Shown here: positions 33,616-42,239 of the stretch, in pieces | Layout: every line of letters begins with the position of its first letter | How positions within the stretch are numbered: the first letter of the stretch is position 1 | NCBI GenBank assembly: GCA_003241385.1 | Contig: QFPO01000006.1 | Span: forward strand, 62,001 to 126,000 | Source: Rhodanobacter denitrificans | GTDB lineage: Bacteria; Pseudomonadota; Gammaproteobacteria; Xanthomonadales; Rhodanobacteraceae | DNA: 64,000 nt | Reading direction: 5' to 3' | Position numbers and translations under genes: made by a program | Notes under the pieces: generated by a model | Databases searched by the model: none | What the model saw: only the letters and a program-made list of their open reading frames with translations | What the model was told of the DNA's origin: nothing

Positions 33616-35064
33616 ATGCGTTCCTCCTTCGTGACGCTCGTCGTTTTCGCCCTGCTGGCCACGGGCTGCGCCAGCACGCAGGGTCTGCATCCGCAGGGCC
33701 GCCTGCGCGATCCGGACAGCCTCGCCGCGCGGCGCAGCCTCGGCGAGGTCGAGGTGTCGCCGGCCGCGTGGCCGCGGCGCGACTGGTGGCGCTCGCTCGG
33801 TGATCCGCAGCTCGACGCACTGATCGACGAGGCGCTGGCCGGCAATCCCGGCCTCGAGGTCGCCGACGCACGCAGCCGTCAGGCGCTCGCCCGCGTCGGC
33901 ACCGCCGATGCCGATCGTCAGCCGACCGTCGGCGCGCGCGCGTCCTCTTCGGGCCTGCGCATTCCCGAGACCGTGATCGAACCGCCGATCGGCGGTCACT
34001 ACAGCGCGCTCAACTCGCTGTCGCTGAGCTTCAGCTACGGCTTCGACCTGTGGGGCGGCAAGCGCGCCGCCTGGGAGGCGGCCGTCGACGAGGCGCACGC
34101 GGCCGAGATCGACGCGCAGGCGGCGCGGCTGACGCTGTCGGCCAACGTCGCGCGCAGCTACGTCGAACTCGCGCACGCGTTCGAGCGTGCCGACATCGCC
34201 GACCGCGAGCGCGAGCGTGCGCGGCACGCGCTGGATCTGACGCGCCAGCGCGTCGAGGCCGGCATCGACAGCGCGCTGCAGCTGCGCCAGGCCGAGTCCG
34301 CGGTGCCGATGGCCGAGCAGCAGTGGCTGGCCGCGCAGGCGCGCATCGACGACGAGCGCATCACGCTGGCGGCCCTGCTCGGCGCCGGTCCCGATCGCGG
34401 CCTGACGATCGCGCGTCCGCAGCTGTCGGCGCCGGTCGCGCTGCAGCTGCCGGGCCGGCTGCCGGCCGAGCTGCTCGGCCGCCGCCCCGATCTGGTCGCC
34501 GCGCGCTGGCGCGTCGAATCCACGCGGCACTCGATCGAGCATGCACGCGCGGCGTTCTACCCGAACATCGATCTCAGCGCCGCGGTCGGCCTCGCCGCGC
34601 TCGGCGGCGACGGTCTGTTCTCGGCACAGGGCCGCTACTACCAGTTCGCGCCGGCGATCTCGCTGCCGATCTTCGACGGCGGCCGTCTGCGCGCGAATCT
34701 CGCCGGCGCCGACGCGCAGTACGACGTGGCCGTCGCCGAGTACAACCAGAACCTCGTCGATGCGCTGCGCGACGTCGCCGCGCGGATCACCGCGCTGCGC
34801 TCGCTGGCGCCGCAGATCGAGGCCGCGCGCGAGGCCGCGCAGACCGCGGCTGCCGCGCACCGCCTCGCCGAGGAGCGCTACCGCAACGGCATCGGCAACT
34901 ACCTGGACGTGCTGATCGTGCAGCAGCAGCTGCTGAGCGCCGAGCAGCGCGTGGCCGACCTCGAGACGCAGCGCGTCGACGACGCGATCGCGCTGGTGCA
35001 GGCGCTCGGCGGCGGTTTCGAGGCCGATGCGCCGGCGCCGGCCGAACCGGCGACCCATTCCTGA
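33616..35064 (+). CDS. efflux outer-membrane lipoprotein (NodT family)
   Basis: A 482-aa TolC-like channel of the emr operon. The signal peptide (MRSSFVTLVVFALLATGC) ends at a lipobox cysteine. Next come WWRSLGDPQLDALIDEALAG, two outer-membrane efflux repeats with RQRVEAGIDSALQLRQAES and RRPDLVAARWRVESTRHSI, and an ending LVQALGGGF. It lets the EmrA-EmrB pair discharge substrates through the outer membrane. Start 33616 was chosen because the signal peptide begins there; earlier codons overlap marR. It is distinct in sequence from the channel at 14214. Confidence 0.93.
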   Translation: MRSSFVTLVVFALLATGCASTQGLHPQGRLRDPDSLAARRSLGEVEVSPAAWPRRDWWRSLGDPQLDALIDEALAGNPGLEVADARSRQALARVGTADADRQPTVGARASSSGLRIPETVIEPPIGGHYSALNSLSLSFSYGFDLWGGKRAAWEAAVDEAHAAEIDAQAARLTLSANVARSYVELAHAFERADIADRERERARHALDLTRQRVEAGIDSALQLRQAESAVPMAEQQWLAAQARIDDERITLAALLGAGPDRGLTIARPQLSAPVALQLPGRLPAELLGRRPDLVAARWRVESTRHSIEHARAAFYPNIDLSAAVGLAALGGDGLFSAQGRYYQFAPAISLPIFDGGRLRANLAGADAQYDVAVAEYNQNLVDALRDVAARITALRSLAPQIEAAREAAQTAAAAHRLAEERYRNGIGNYLDVLIVQQQLLSAEQRVADLETQRVDDAIALVQALGGGFEADAPAPAEPATHS

Positions 35065-35096
35065 CGTTCCATCGCATTCCCGCAAGGACATTCTCC

Positions 35097-36293
35097 ATGA
35101 GCAGTCCGAACACCGAAGTCGCCGCCACGACGCAGCGCGGACGCCGCCGGCGCCTGCTGTCGCTGCTGACGATCCTCCTCGTCGCCGCCGGCGTCGCCTG
35201 GGCCGCGTGGTACTGGCTGCACGGCCGCTGGTTCGAGCACACCGAAGACGCCTACGTGCAGGGCAACGTCGTGCAGATCACGCCGCAGACCGCCGGCACC
35301 GTGATCGGCATCGGCGCCGACGACGGCGACTTCGTGCGCCAGGGCCAGCCGCTGGCGACGCTCGATCCGAGCGATGCCGACGTCGCACTGGCACAGGCCG
35401 AGGCCGGCCTCGCCGCCAGCGTGCGCCAGGTGCGCGGCCTCTACAGCAACGTCGACAGCGGCCGCGCCCAGGTCGCCGCACAGAAGGTCGCGGTCGATCG
35501 CGCGCGCGCCGATTTCCGGCGCCGCCAGGGGCTAGCCGCGAGCGGCGCGATCTCGGCCGAGGAGCTGGCCCATGCGCGCGACGCGCTGGCCGCCGCCGAG
35601 ACCTCGCTGGCCGCGACGCAGGAGCAGCTGGTCACGACGCGCGCCCTGGTCGACGACACCGTGATCGCCTCCCATCCGGACGTGCAGGCCGCCTCGGCGC
35701 GGCTGCGCGCGGCGTTCCTGGACCGCGCCCGCGTCGACGTGCTGGCGCCGGTCAGCGGCTACGTCGCGCGGCGCAGCGTGCAGGTCGGCCAGCGCGTCCA
35801 GCCCGGCGCACCGCTGATGGCGGTGATCCCGCTCGACCAGGTCTGGGTCGACGCCAACTTCAAGGAGACCCAGCTGCGCCACATGCGGATCGGCCAGGAG
35901 GTGGAACTGGAGTCCGATCTCTACGGCGGCGAGGCGGTCTTCAAGGGCCGCGTGCAGAGCCTGGGCGCCGGCACCGGCAGCGCGTTCTCGCTGCTGCCGG
36001 CGCAGAACGCGTCCGGCAACTGGATCAAGATCGTGCAGCGCCTGCCGGTGCGCATCGCGCTCGATCCGGGCCAGCTCAAGACGCATCCGCTGCGGATCGG
36101 CCTGTCGATGCAGGCGCAGGTGAACCTGCACGACCGCTCCGGCCCGGTGCTGGCCGAGCAGCCGCCGGCGCAGGCGCCGTTCGCGACCGACGTCTACGCC
36201 GGCCAGCTCGGCGAGGCCGACGCGCTGATCGCGCGCATCATCCACGCCAACAGCGCCGGTGCCCGCGACGCGGTCGCGGCCAAGACGCCCTGA
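35097..36293 (+). CDS. emrA: EmrA-type membrane fusion protein
   Basis: A 398-aa HlyD-family adaptor. It has a short cytoplasmic N-terminus, a TM anchor (LLSLLTILLVAAGVAWAAWYW), the EmrA motif TEDAYVQGNVVQITPQ, lipoyl halves (GTVIGIGADDGDFVRQGQPL and VLAPVSGYVARRSVQVGQRV), a helical hairpin between them, and the barrel segment VWVDANFKETQLRHMRIGQ. It couples the MFS pump EmrB to the outer-membrane channel. AAGGA lies upstream of the ATG. Confidence 0.94.
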   Translation: MSSPNTEVAATTQRGRRRRLLSLLTILLVAAGVAWAAWYWLHGRWFEHTEDAYVQGNVVQITPQTAGTVIGIGADDGDFVRQGQPLATLDPSDADVALAQAEAGLAASVRQVRGLYSNVDSGRAQVAAQKVAVDRARADFRRRQGLAASGAISAEELAHARDALAAAETSLAATQEQLVTTRALVDDTVIASHPDVQAASARLRAAFLDRARVDVLAPVSGYVARRSVQVGQRVQPGAPLMAVIPLDQVWVDANFKETQLRHMRIGQEVELESDLYGGEAVFKGRVQSLGAGTGSAFSLLPAQNASGNWIKIVQRLPVRIALDPGQLKTHPLRIGLSMQAQVNLHDRSGPVLAEQPPAQAPFATDVYAGQLGEADALIARIIHANSAGARDAVAAKTP

Positions 36294-36317
36294 CGCGAGC
36301 CGTCCGAGGAGCTTCCG

Positions 36318-37868
36318 ATGAATGCCGTCGCCGCGCCGCGGCCCGACGCCTTCCGGCCTGCCAGCGTCGGCCTGACCACGCTCGGGCTGTCGCTGGCGAC
36401 CTTCATGCAGGTGCTCGACACGACGATCGCCAACGTCTCGCTGCCGACGATCGCCGGCAATCTGGGCGTCAGCGCCGATCAGAGCACCTGGGTCATCACC
36501 TCCTTCGCGGTCTGCATGGCGATCTCGCTGCCGCTGACCGGCTGGCTGACGCGCCGTTTCGGCGAGGTGCCGCTGTTCGTCGCCTCGACGCTGCTGTTCA
36601 CGCTGGCCTCGTTCCTGTGCGGCATCGCGCAGAGCATGCCGATGCTGATCGCGTTCCGCGCCTTACAGGGCGCCGTGGCCGGACCGATGTACCCGGTCAC
36701 GCAGAGCCTGCTGATCTCGATCTATCCGCCCGAGAAGCGTGGCCAGGCGTTGGCGCTGCTGGCGATGGTGACGATCGTCGCGCCGATCGCCGGGCCGATC
36801 CTCGGTGGCTGGATCACCGACAACTATTCCTGGCCGTGGATCTTCTTCATCAACGTGCCGATCGGCCTGTTCGCATGCCTGGTCGTGCGCAGCCAGCTCG
36901 GCGCGCGCCCCAAGCGCCTGGAGCGGCCGAAGATGGACTACGTCGGCCTGATCACGCTGATCGTCGGCGTCGGCGCGCTGCAGATCGTGCTCGACAAGGG
37001 CAACGACGAGGACTGGTTCGAGTCGACGTTCATCATCGTCACCTCGCTGATCTCGGCGATCTCGCTGGCGGTGTTCTTGATCTGGGAGCTCACCGACAAG
37101 GAGCCGATCGTCAATCTGCGCCTGTTCCGCCACCGCAACTTCGCGGCCGGCACGACGGTACTGGTGTTCGCGTACGCGGCGTTCTTCGCGATCAGCCTGC
37201 TGGTGCCGCAATGGCTGCAGCGCCAGCTCGGCTACACCTCGACCTGGGCCGGCTTCGCGACCGCGCCGATCGGCATCCTGCCGGTGCTGCTGTCGCCGTT
37301 CATCGGCCGACACGCGCACAAGTTCGACCTGCGCCTGCTCGCGTCGCTGGCGTTCCTGACGATGGGCGCGACCAGCCTGATGCGCTCGGGCTTCAATCTC
37401 GACGTCGATTTCAACCACGTCGCGACGATCCAGCTGATCCAGGGCATCGGCGTGGCGCTGTTCTTCATGCCGGTCACGCAGATCCTGCTGTCGGATCTGG
37501 CGCCCGGCGAGATCGCCGACGGCTCGGGACTGGCGACGTTCCTGCGCACGCTCGGCGGCAGCTTCTCGGCCTCGCTGACGACGTTCCTGTGGCAGCGCCG
37601 CGCCGAGGTCCATCACGCGCATCTGACCGAGCACGTGACCGTCTACGATCCGGCCGCCCAGCAGGCGATCGCGACGCTCGGCAACGGCGACCTGCCGCGA
37701 GCGGCCGGCCTGCTCGACCGGATGATCACGCTGCAGAGTTATCAGATCTCGTTCAACGAGGTCTTCCACCTGCTCGGCTGGGTGTTCTTCAGCCTGGTGC
37801 TCGTGCTATGGCTGGCCAAGCCGCCGTTCGGCGCCAAGACCGGTGCGCCGCCGGGCGGCGGCCACTGA
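36318..37868 (+). CDS. emrB: EmrB-type MFS drug exporter (DHA2, 14 TM)
   Basis: A 516-aa proton-driven major-facilitator antiporter. The family signature DTTIANVSLPTIAGNLG is in TM1, GWLTRRFGEVPLFVASTLLF matches motif A, and LALLAMVTIVAPIAGPILGG matches the antiporter motif C. About 14 hydrophobic segments are seen, and the large C-terminal region ends LVLVLWLAKPPFGAKTG. With EmrA and the NodT lipoprotein it forms a tripartite exporter for hydrophobic or phenolic toxins. GAGGAG precedes the ATG. The stop codon lies in an inverted repeat shared with the convergent gene. Confidence 0.95.
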   Translation: MNAVAAPRPDAFRPASVGLTTLGLSLATFMQVLDTTIANVSLPTIAGNLGVSADQSTWVITSFAVCMAISLPLTGWLTRRFGEVPLFVASTLLFTLASFLCGIAQSMPMLIAFRALQGAVAGPMYPVTQSLLISIYPPEKRGQALALLAMVTIVAPIAGPILGGWITDNYSWPWIFFINVPIGLFACLVVRSQLGARPKRLERPKMDYVGLITLIVGVGALQIVLDKGNDEDWFESTFIIVTSLISAISLAVFLIWELTDKEPIVNLRLFRHRNFAAGTTVLVFAYAAFFAISLLVPQWLQRQLGYTSTWAGFATAPIGILPVLLSPFIGRHAHKFDLRLLASLAFLTMGATSLMRSGFNLDVDFNHVATIQLIQGIGVALFFMPVTQILLSDLAPGEIADGSGLATFLRTLGGSFSASLTTFLWQRRAEVHHAHLTEHVTVYDPAAQQAIATLGNGDLPRAAGLLDRMITLQSYQISFNEVFHLLGWVFFSLVLVLWLAKPPFGAKTGAPPGGGH

Positions 37869-37890
37869 GCGGCGCCGGCGCGCCGCTCAG
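37865..37890. terminator. inverted repeat spanning both convergent stop codons
   Basis: CTGAGCGGCGC and its perfect complement GCGCCGCTCAG flank the loop CGGC. Both arms contain a TGA: the stop of emrB on the plus strand and the stop of the AsmA-like gene on the minus strand. There is no T tract. Confidence 0.6.
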
Positions 37891-40046
37891 CGCGCCGGCA
37901 GCAGATCGGGCCGCTCGGCGTACCAGTCCCTGGCGCCGATCAGATGCAGGTCGCGCTCCTCGTCGCGCAACTCGATGCCGAGCGCGAGCACGCCCCAGCG
38001 CAGCAGCAGGTCGCCGTACGCGCGCGCGTCGGCGATGCGCATGCGCGCCTTGACGTCGAAGCGGTCGTTGGCGGCCTCGACGCGGTCGAACACGATCGAA
38101 TCGCCCTGCACCTGCATCCGTCCGGTTGCGCGCAGCCGGCCCTTGTCGGCGAGGCCGAGCACCCAGCGCGGATAGTCCTTGCGCTGCGCGAACAGCATCA
38201 GCAGCAGGCCGATGTCCTGCATCTCGATCGCGGCCTCGCCGCGCAGCGACAGTGGCCGGCCGGCCACGACGTGGCCGCGTGTGACGCCGAGCCGTGCCCA
38301 CCAGCGTTCGCCGGCGCTGCGGCCGGCATCGAGCACCTGCACGCGATCCAGGCGCAGCGTGCTGCCGTCCAGATCGAAGCGGCCGGCGGCGAGGTCGGCG
38401 CGCGTGAGGCGGCCGTCGAGATCGAAGTCGCCGGCGAAGCTGAGCCGGCCGAGGCGGACACGGCCGTCACGGCCTTCGACGCGGACGCGGCCGGTCGCGA
38501 TCTCGCCGGCGGCATCGAGCGCGAGATCGCCGCTGAGCCGGCTGCGGCCGCCGAGCAGGCGCAGGTCGGCATCGGGCAGATACGCATTGAACGCGCGCAG
38601 ATCGGGCACCTCGGCCTGCTCGAAGCGCAGCTGCGCCTGTGCGGCGCGCATGCCGTCCAGACCGTCGGGCGCGGTCAGATCGATGCGCAGGTCGCGGCCC
38701 TGCACGAGCGGCCGATCGAGCGCATCGGCCGCGACGACGTCGAAGCGCTCGATCGCCAGGCCGACCTCGGCGACCGCCTGGCCGTCGCGTTCGACGACGC
38801 GGCCGTCGGCATGGGCGCGTCCGGCGAAGCGGTGGCCGGCCACGGTCGCCGCCGCCGCGACCGCCGGCACCGACACCGTGCTGCCGGGGCGTACACGGCC
38901 TTCGCGGATCGCGAGCTGGGCCTGGATCGTGCCGGCGCCGTCGAGCTGCAGCCACGGCACGCGCGTCAGCCACGGGCCGAGCCAGGCCAGTGACTCGAAC
39001 GGCCAGTCGAGCGCGATCTCGCCGTGCAGGCGGCGCGCCAGCGCTTCGGCATCCGGCGGCAGCGCGAGGGCGGTGCCGTCCAGCGTCAGATGGGCCTGCA
39101 GCGAACGCGGGTCCTGCGCGTCGCGCGGCAGGTTCATGTCGAACGCGATCGCCTCGTCGCCGACCGCCAGTCCGATCGTCAGCGTATTGGCGACGTGGGC
39201 GCCGGCACGGCTGGCACGCAGCGGCAGCTGCGCGGCGAGCGTGCCGCCCGGCACCAGCGCGCCGCGGCGCCAGGCCAGCTGTGTCTTCAGCGTGCCACGG
39301 TCGCCGGCCGCGTCGAAGCTGCCGGCGATGCGGCCGTCGGCGTCGAGGTCGACCGCCAGCGCCGGCAGCGCGGTGTCCAGATCGAGGCTGGCCTCGGCCA
39401 GCGCGAGCTTGGCCAGGCCGATCGCCTCCTCGGGCCGGTGCCGCGGCAGCGCGAACGTCGCCTCGGCGCGGCCGCCCTGCAGCAGCGCCTGCTCGCCCCA
39501 GGCCAGGTGCAGCTCGCTCAGGTGCGCCTCGGACGGAAAGATCTCGAGCGGTCCGCCGCGCAGTTGCTTGTAGAAGCCGAAGCGCGCCTCGCCCTCGGCG
39601 CTCAGGCGGACCGGGCCCAGGTCGACCTGGCGCAGGCCGTGCGCGACGATCCGGTCGAAGCGCAGCGCCCAGGCGTCCGGATGCGCAGGCGGCGGCCGCT
39701 TGTCGTGATCGGCACGCCGGATCTCGCCGCTGACCTCGGCCGCGTCGATCGCGGTCAGCCGCAGCTCGCGCCGCAGCAGCGGCCACAATGCGAGATGGCC
39801 GCTGCCGCGTTCGGTCCGCGCGGTCCAGGCCACGCGACGGACGTGGCCGCGCAGTTCGACGTTCCAGAGCATTGCGCTGCCGGGCCACCAGGTGATCCCG
39901 TGCGACCACTGCATCGCGAAGCGGTCCGGCTTGCGGTTGATCGCAGCCGGCCCGAGCGCCGTGTTGAGGAAGACGTTGCCAGCGATCCAGTACGCGCCGA
40001 GCAGCGCGAGCAGGGTCCAGCCGGCGCGCCGCAGCACGACCGGCAT
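37887..40046 (-). CDS. AsmA-like envelope protein
   Basis: A 719-aa protein with one N-terminal TM (GWTLLALLGAYWIAGNVFL) and a long periplasmic beta-rich part. Its repeated style (LDGTALALPPDAEALARRL, LDLDTALPALAVDLDADGRI, RLSGDLALDAAGEIATGRV) is that of AsmA/TamB/YhdP-type proteins, which shuttle lipids between membranes. The exact subfamily is unclear. It directly follows the Ser/Thr kinase gene. Starts at 40046, 40073 or a GTG at 40106 that overlaps the kinase stop (GTGGCTGA) are all possible; 40046 is chosen because it places the TM right at the N-terminus. Confidence 0.75.
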   Translation of the reverse strand: MPVVLRRAGWTLLALLGAYWIAGNVFLNTALGPAAINRKPDRFAMQWSHGITWWPGSAMLWNVELRGHVRRVAWTARTERGSGHLALWPLLRRELRLTAIDAAEVSGEIRRADHDKRPPPAHPDAWALRFDRIVAHGLRQVDLGPVRLSAEGEARFGFYKQLRGGPLEIFPSEAHLSELHLAWGEQALLQGGRAEATFALPRHRPEEAIGLAKLALAEASLDLDTALPALAVDLDADGRIAGSFDAAGDRGTLKTQLAWRRGALVPGGTLAAQLPLRASRAGAHVANTLTIGLAVGDEAIAFDMNLPRDAQDPRSLQAHLTLDGTALALPPDAEALARRLHGEIALDWPFESLAWLGPWLTRVPWLQLDGAGTIQAQLAIREGRVRPGSTVSVPAVAAAATVAGHRFAGRAHADGRVVERDGQAVAEVGLAIERFDVVAADALDRPLVQGRDLRIDLTAPDGLDGMRAAQAQLRFEQAEVPDLRAFNAYLPDADLRLLGGRSRLSGDLALDAAGEIATGRVRVEGRDGRVRLGRLSFAGDFDLDGRLTRADLAAGRFDLDGSTLRLDRVQVLDAGRSAGERWWARLGVTRGHVVAGRPLSLRGEAAIEMQDIGLLLMLFAQRKDYPRWVLGLADKGRLRATGRMQVQGDSIVFDRVEAANDRFDVKARMRIADARAYGDLLLRWGVLALGIELRDEERDLHLIGARDWYAERPDLLPAR

Positions 40047-40098
40047 TCGTGCACTGCGCGGCCCGCCCGCCATGTGGGCCGGGCCGGACCGCGCCGGT

Positions 40099-42111
40099 TC
40101 AGCCACGGCCGCCGCTGCGGAACTCGGCCAGGTTGCGGTCGACCGCGTCGAGCATCGGATCGACCGCCTCGCGCGCCTTCTCGGCGGCGTTGAGCGTCGT
40201 GAAGTTGACCTGTTCGGCCGGGCTGCTCCACAGCACGCTGCCGTCGCGCGTGCGGTAGGCCTTGACGCCGACCTGCACCGTGTACAGCGTCGAGCTCTGG
40301 CCGTAGTAGTGGATCTGCTCGCTGCCGACCGGACGGGCCTGCACGAACACCACCGCGTCGGCGCGGCCGGCCAGCGACTTCAGGTTGGGCTGGCTGCCCG
40401 AGACGCTGCCGGCCTCGATCACGCGGAAGCCGCGACTCTGCAGCAGGTCGGTGATCGCGTCGCGTGCCGGTTCGGCGATGACCTCGTCGCCGCCGTAGAC
40501 GACCGCCACGGTCGGCACACTCGGCCGCGCCGGCGCGGCCGGCTTCGACGGCGGCGGCGCCTTGGCGATCTGCGGCGGCGCACTGCTCTCGGCCTGGGCG
40601 GCCGGCAGATTGCGCAATGCGTCGACGTCGGCCTGCGAGGCGCGCGGCGCCGGCGGCTCGCCGTCGGCACCCGGCAGCGCGGCCGACGGGATCGGCGGCG
40701 GCTCGGACGGCGGCGTCGACGGCGCATGCGCGTCGGTCGTGTTCGCGGCCAGTGCGGCCGGTTCGGCGACGCTCGGCGTCGGAGTCGGCGTCGAGACCGG
40801 TGCCGGCTCGGTCGAGGCGGTCCGCGTCTCGTCGACCATGGCGCTGACACCGGTCGTCGAGGTCGTCGCCGATCCGTTCGGCGAGCGTGCCTGCAGGCCT
40901 GCGGCCGGGTCGGGCGACGCCGCCGGCTGCGCGGTCGTCACGCTGCCGGCGCCGAAGCCGGGGATGCGGTCGCGCAGCGTCCAGGCGCCGGCGCCGGCCG
41001 CCAGCAGCAGGATCGCGGCGATCGCCCACGGCAGCGCGCTGCTGCGCCGCGGAGCCGACGCGTGCACGGTCGGACGGTCCAGCACCGACGGGCGAACCTG
41101 CGCCACGGCGCCCGGCAGCGGCGGCGGCGCGGCGTCGCCGGCGGTGATCCGCGTGGCCGCACCGCCCGGCACGCGCACCGGCGTCGGCGCGGTGATCGGC
41201 GTCGTCAGCGCGGCCGGCAGCGGCGTCTTCTGGCCGACCAGGGTCGCCGCGGCCGGCGACAGCTTCGGCTGCAGCGTGATCGGCCCGCCGCGCGCGACCA
41301 GCGGATGGCCGAGCAGATCGGCGGCCAGCTCGTGGCAGCTCTGGTAGCGATGGGCCGGATCCTTGGCGATCATCCGCGACAGGATCCGCGAGGTCGTCTC
41401 GTCGACGTTCGCATTGAGCTGGCGCACGTCGGGAATCTCGGCGCGCACGACCTCGAGCATCAGGCCGAGCGGCGATTCGTCGGTGAACGGCATCTTCCCG
41501 GTCAGCATCTCGAACAGCACGATGCCGAGCGAGAAGATGTCCGAGCGCTGGTCGACCGGCTTGCCGAGGCAGACCTCCGGCGACAGATAGCCCGGCGTGC
41601 CGACGAACTCGCCGGTCGAGGTCAGCTTCTTCGACAGGTCCTGGTTCGACAGCGCGATGCCGAAGTCGGCGATCTTGACCGAGCCGCGGCTGCTGATCAT
41701 CAGATTGCCGGGCTTGATGTCGCGGTGGACCACGCCGCGGTCGTGCGCGGTGGCCAGGCCCGAGGCGGTCTGGTGGATGACCTTCAGCGACTGCTCGAGC
41801 GTCAGGCGGCCTTCGCGCTTGAGCAGCGAGCCGAGCGACTCGCCCTCGACGAACTCCATGACGAAGTACGGATGGCCCTCGTCCTCGCCGATCGAGTGGA
41901 TCTGGATGATGTGCGGGTCGTTCAGCGCGGCCATGCTGCGCGCTTCGCGCAGGAAGCGTTCGCGCACGCCGGGATCGTGGGCCAGCGAGTCGGCCAGCAC
42001 CTTGATCGCGACGTAGCGACCGAGCGCCGATTCGAAACCCTTGTAGACCACACCCATGCCACCGCGGCCGAGTTCGGCGACGATGTCGTAGTGACCCACG
42101 CGCTGTTTCAT
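40099..42111 (-). CDS. transmembrane Ser/Thr protein kinase with extracytoplasmic C-terminal domain
   Basis: A 670-aa Hanks-type kinase. The kinase domain spans about residues 7-270 with the glycine loop GRGGMGVVYKG, Lys 37 in VAIKVL, catalytic HRDIKPGN (129-136), DFG (149-151) and GTPGYLSPE. A Pro/Ala-rich juxtamembrane part and one TM (about 359-379, ALPWAIAAILLLAAGAGAW) follow. After a 150-residue Ser/Thr/Pro linker comes a folded C-terminal domain (about 535-670: VAVVYGGDEVIAEPARDAI, VVFVQARPVGSEQIHYYG, YTVQVGVKAYRTRDGSVLW). No PASTA repeats are present. The C-terminal domain may be a sensor. ATG 42111 is preferred to one eight codons upstream. Confidence 0.9.
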   Translation of the reverse strand: MKQRVGHYDIVAELGRGGMGVVYKGFESALGRYVAIKVLADSLAHDPGVRERFLREARSMAALNDPHIIQIHSIGEDEGHPYFVMEFVEGESLGSLLKREGRLTLEQSLKVIHQTASGLATAHDRGVVHRDIKPGNLMISSRGSVKIADFGIALSNQDLSKKLTSTGEFVGTPGYLSPEVCLGKPVDQRSDIFSLGIVLFEMLTGKMPFTDESPLGLMLEVVRAEIPDVRQLNANVDETTSRILSRMIAKDPAHRYQSCHELAADLLGHPLVARGGPITLQPKLSPAAATLVGQKTPLPAALTTPITAPTPVRVPGGAATRITAGDAAPPPLPGAVAQVRPSVLDRPTVHASAPRRSSALPWAIAAILLLAAGAGAWTLRDRIPGFGAGSVTTAQPAASPDPAAGLQARSPNGSATTSTTGVSAMVDETRTASTEPAPVSTPTPTPSVAEPAALAANTTDAHAPSTPPSEPPPIPSAALPGADGEPPAPRASQADVDALRNLPAAQAESSAPPQIAKAPPPSKPAAPARPSVPTVAVVYGGDEVIAEPARDAITDLLQSRGFRVIEAGSVSGSQPNLKSLAGRADAVVFVQARPVGSEQIHYYGQSSTLYTVQVGVKAYRTRDGSVLWSSPAEQVNFTTLNAAEKAREAVDPMLDAVDRNLAEFRSGGRG

Positions 42112-42204
42112 GGACTTGCCACTCCCGGGGACCATCCCCTGTCGATGGCCGGCATCCTAGCACCGGCCTGCCGGGGCCATGCGCGGACCGGCTTGGCAGG
42201 CGCG

Positions 42205-42223
42205 GGCGTGCGCGGCGCACGCC
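42205..42223 (-). terminator. hairpin downstream of the sulfotransferase gene
   Basis: A 7-bp stem GGCGTGC / GCACGCC with a 5-base loop, 17 bp past the sulfotransferase stop. A second stem (GGCCGG ... CCGGCC) lies near 42150-42171. Neither has a T tract. Confidence 0.4.
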
Positions 42224-42239
42224 GCCACTGCCAACCCGT

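Noticed and set aside
42112..42239. Possible promoter upstream of the kinase gene and second hairpin near 42150-42171.
   Set aside because: The GGCCGG/CCGGCC pairing is short and in very GC-rich DNA; no -35/-10 pair could be supported.
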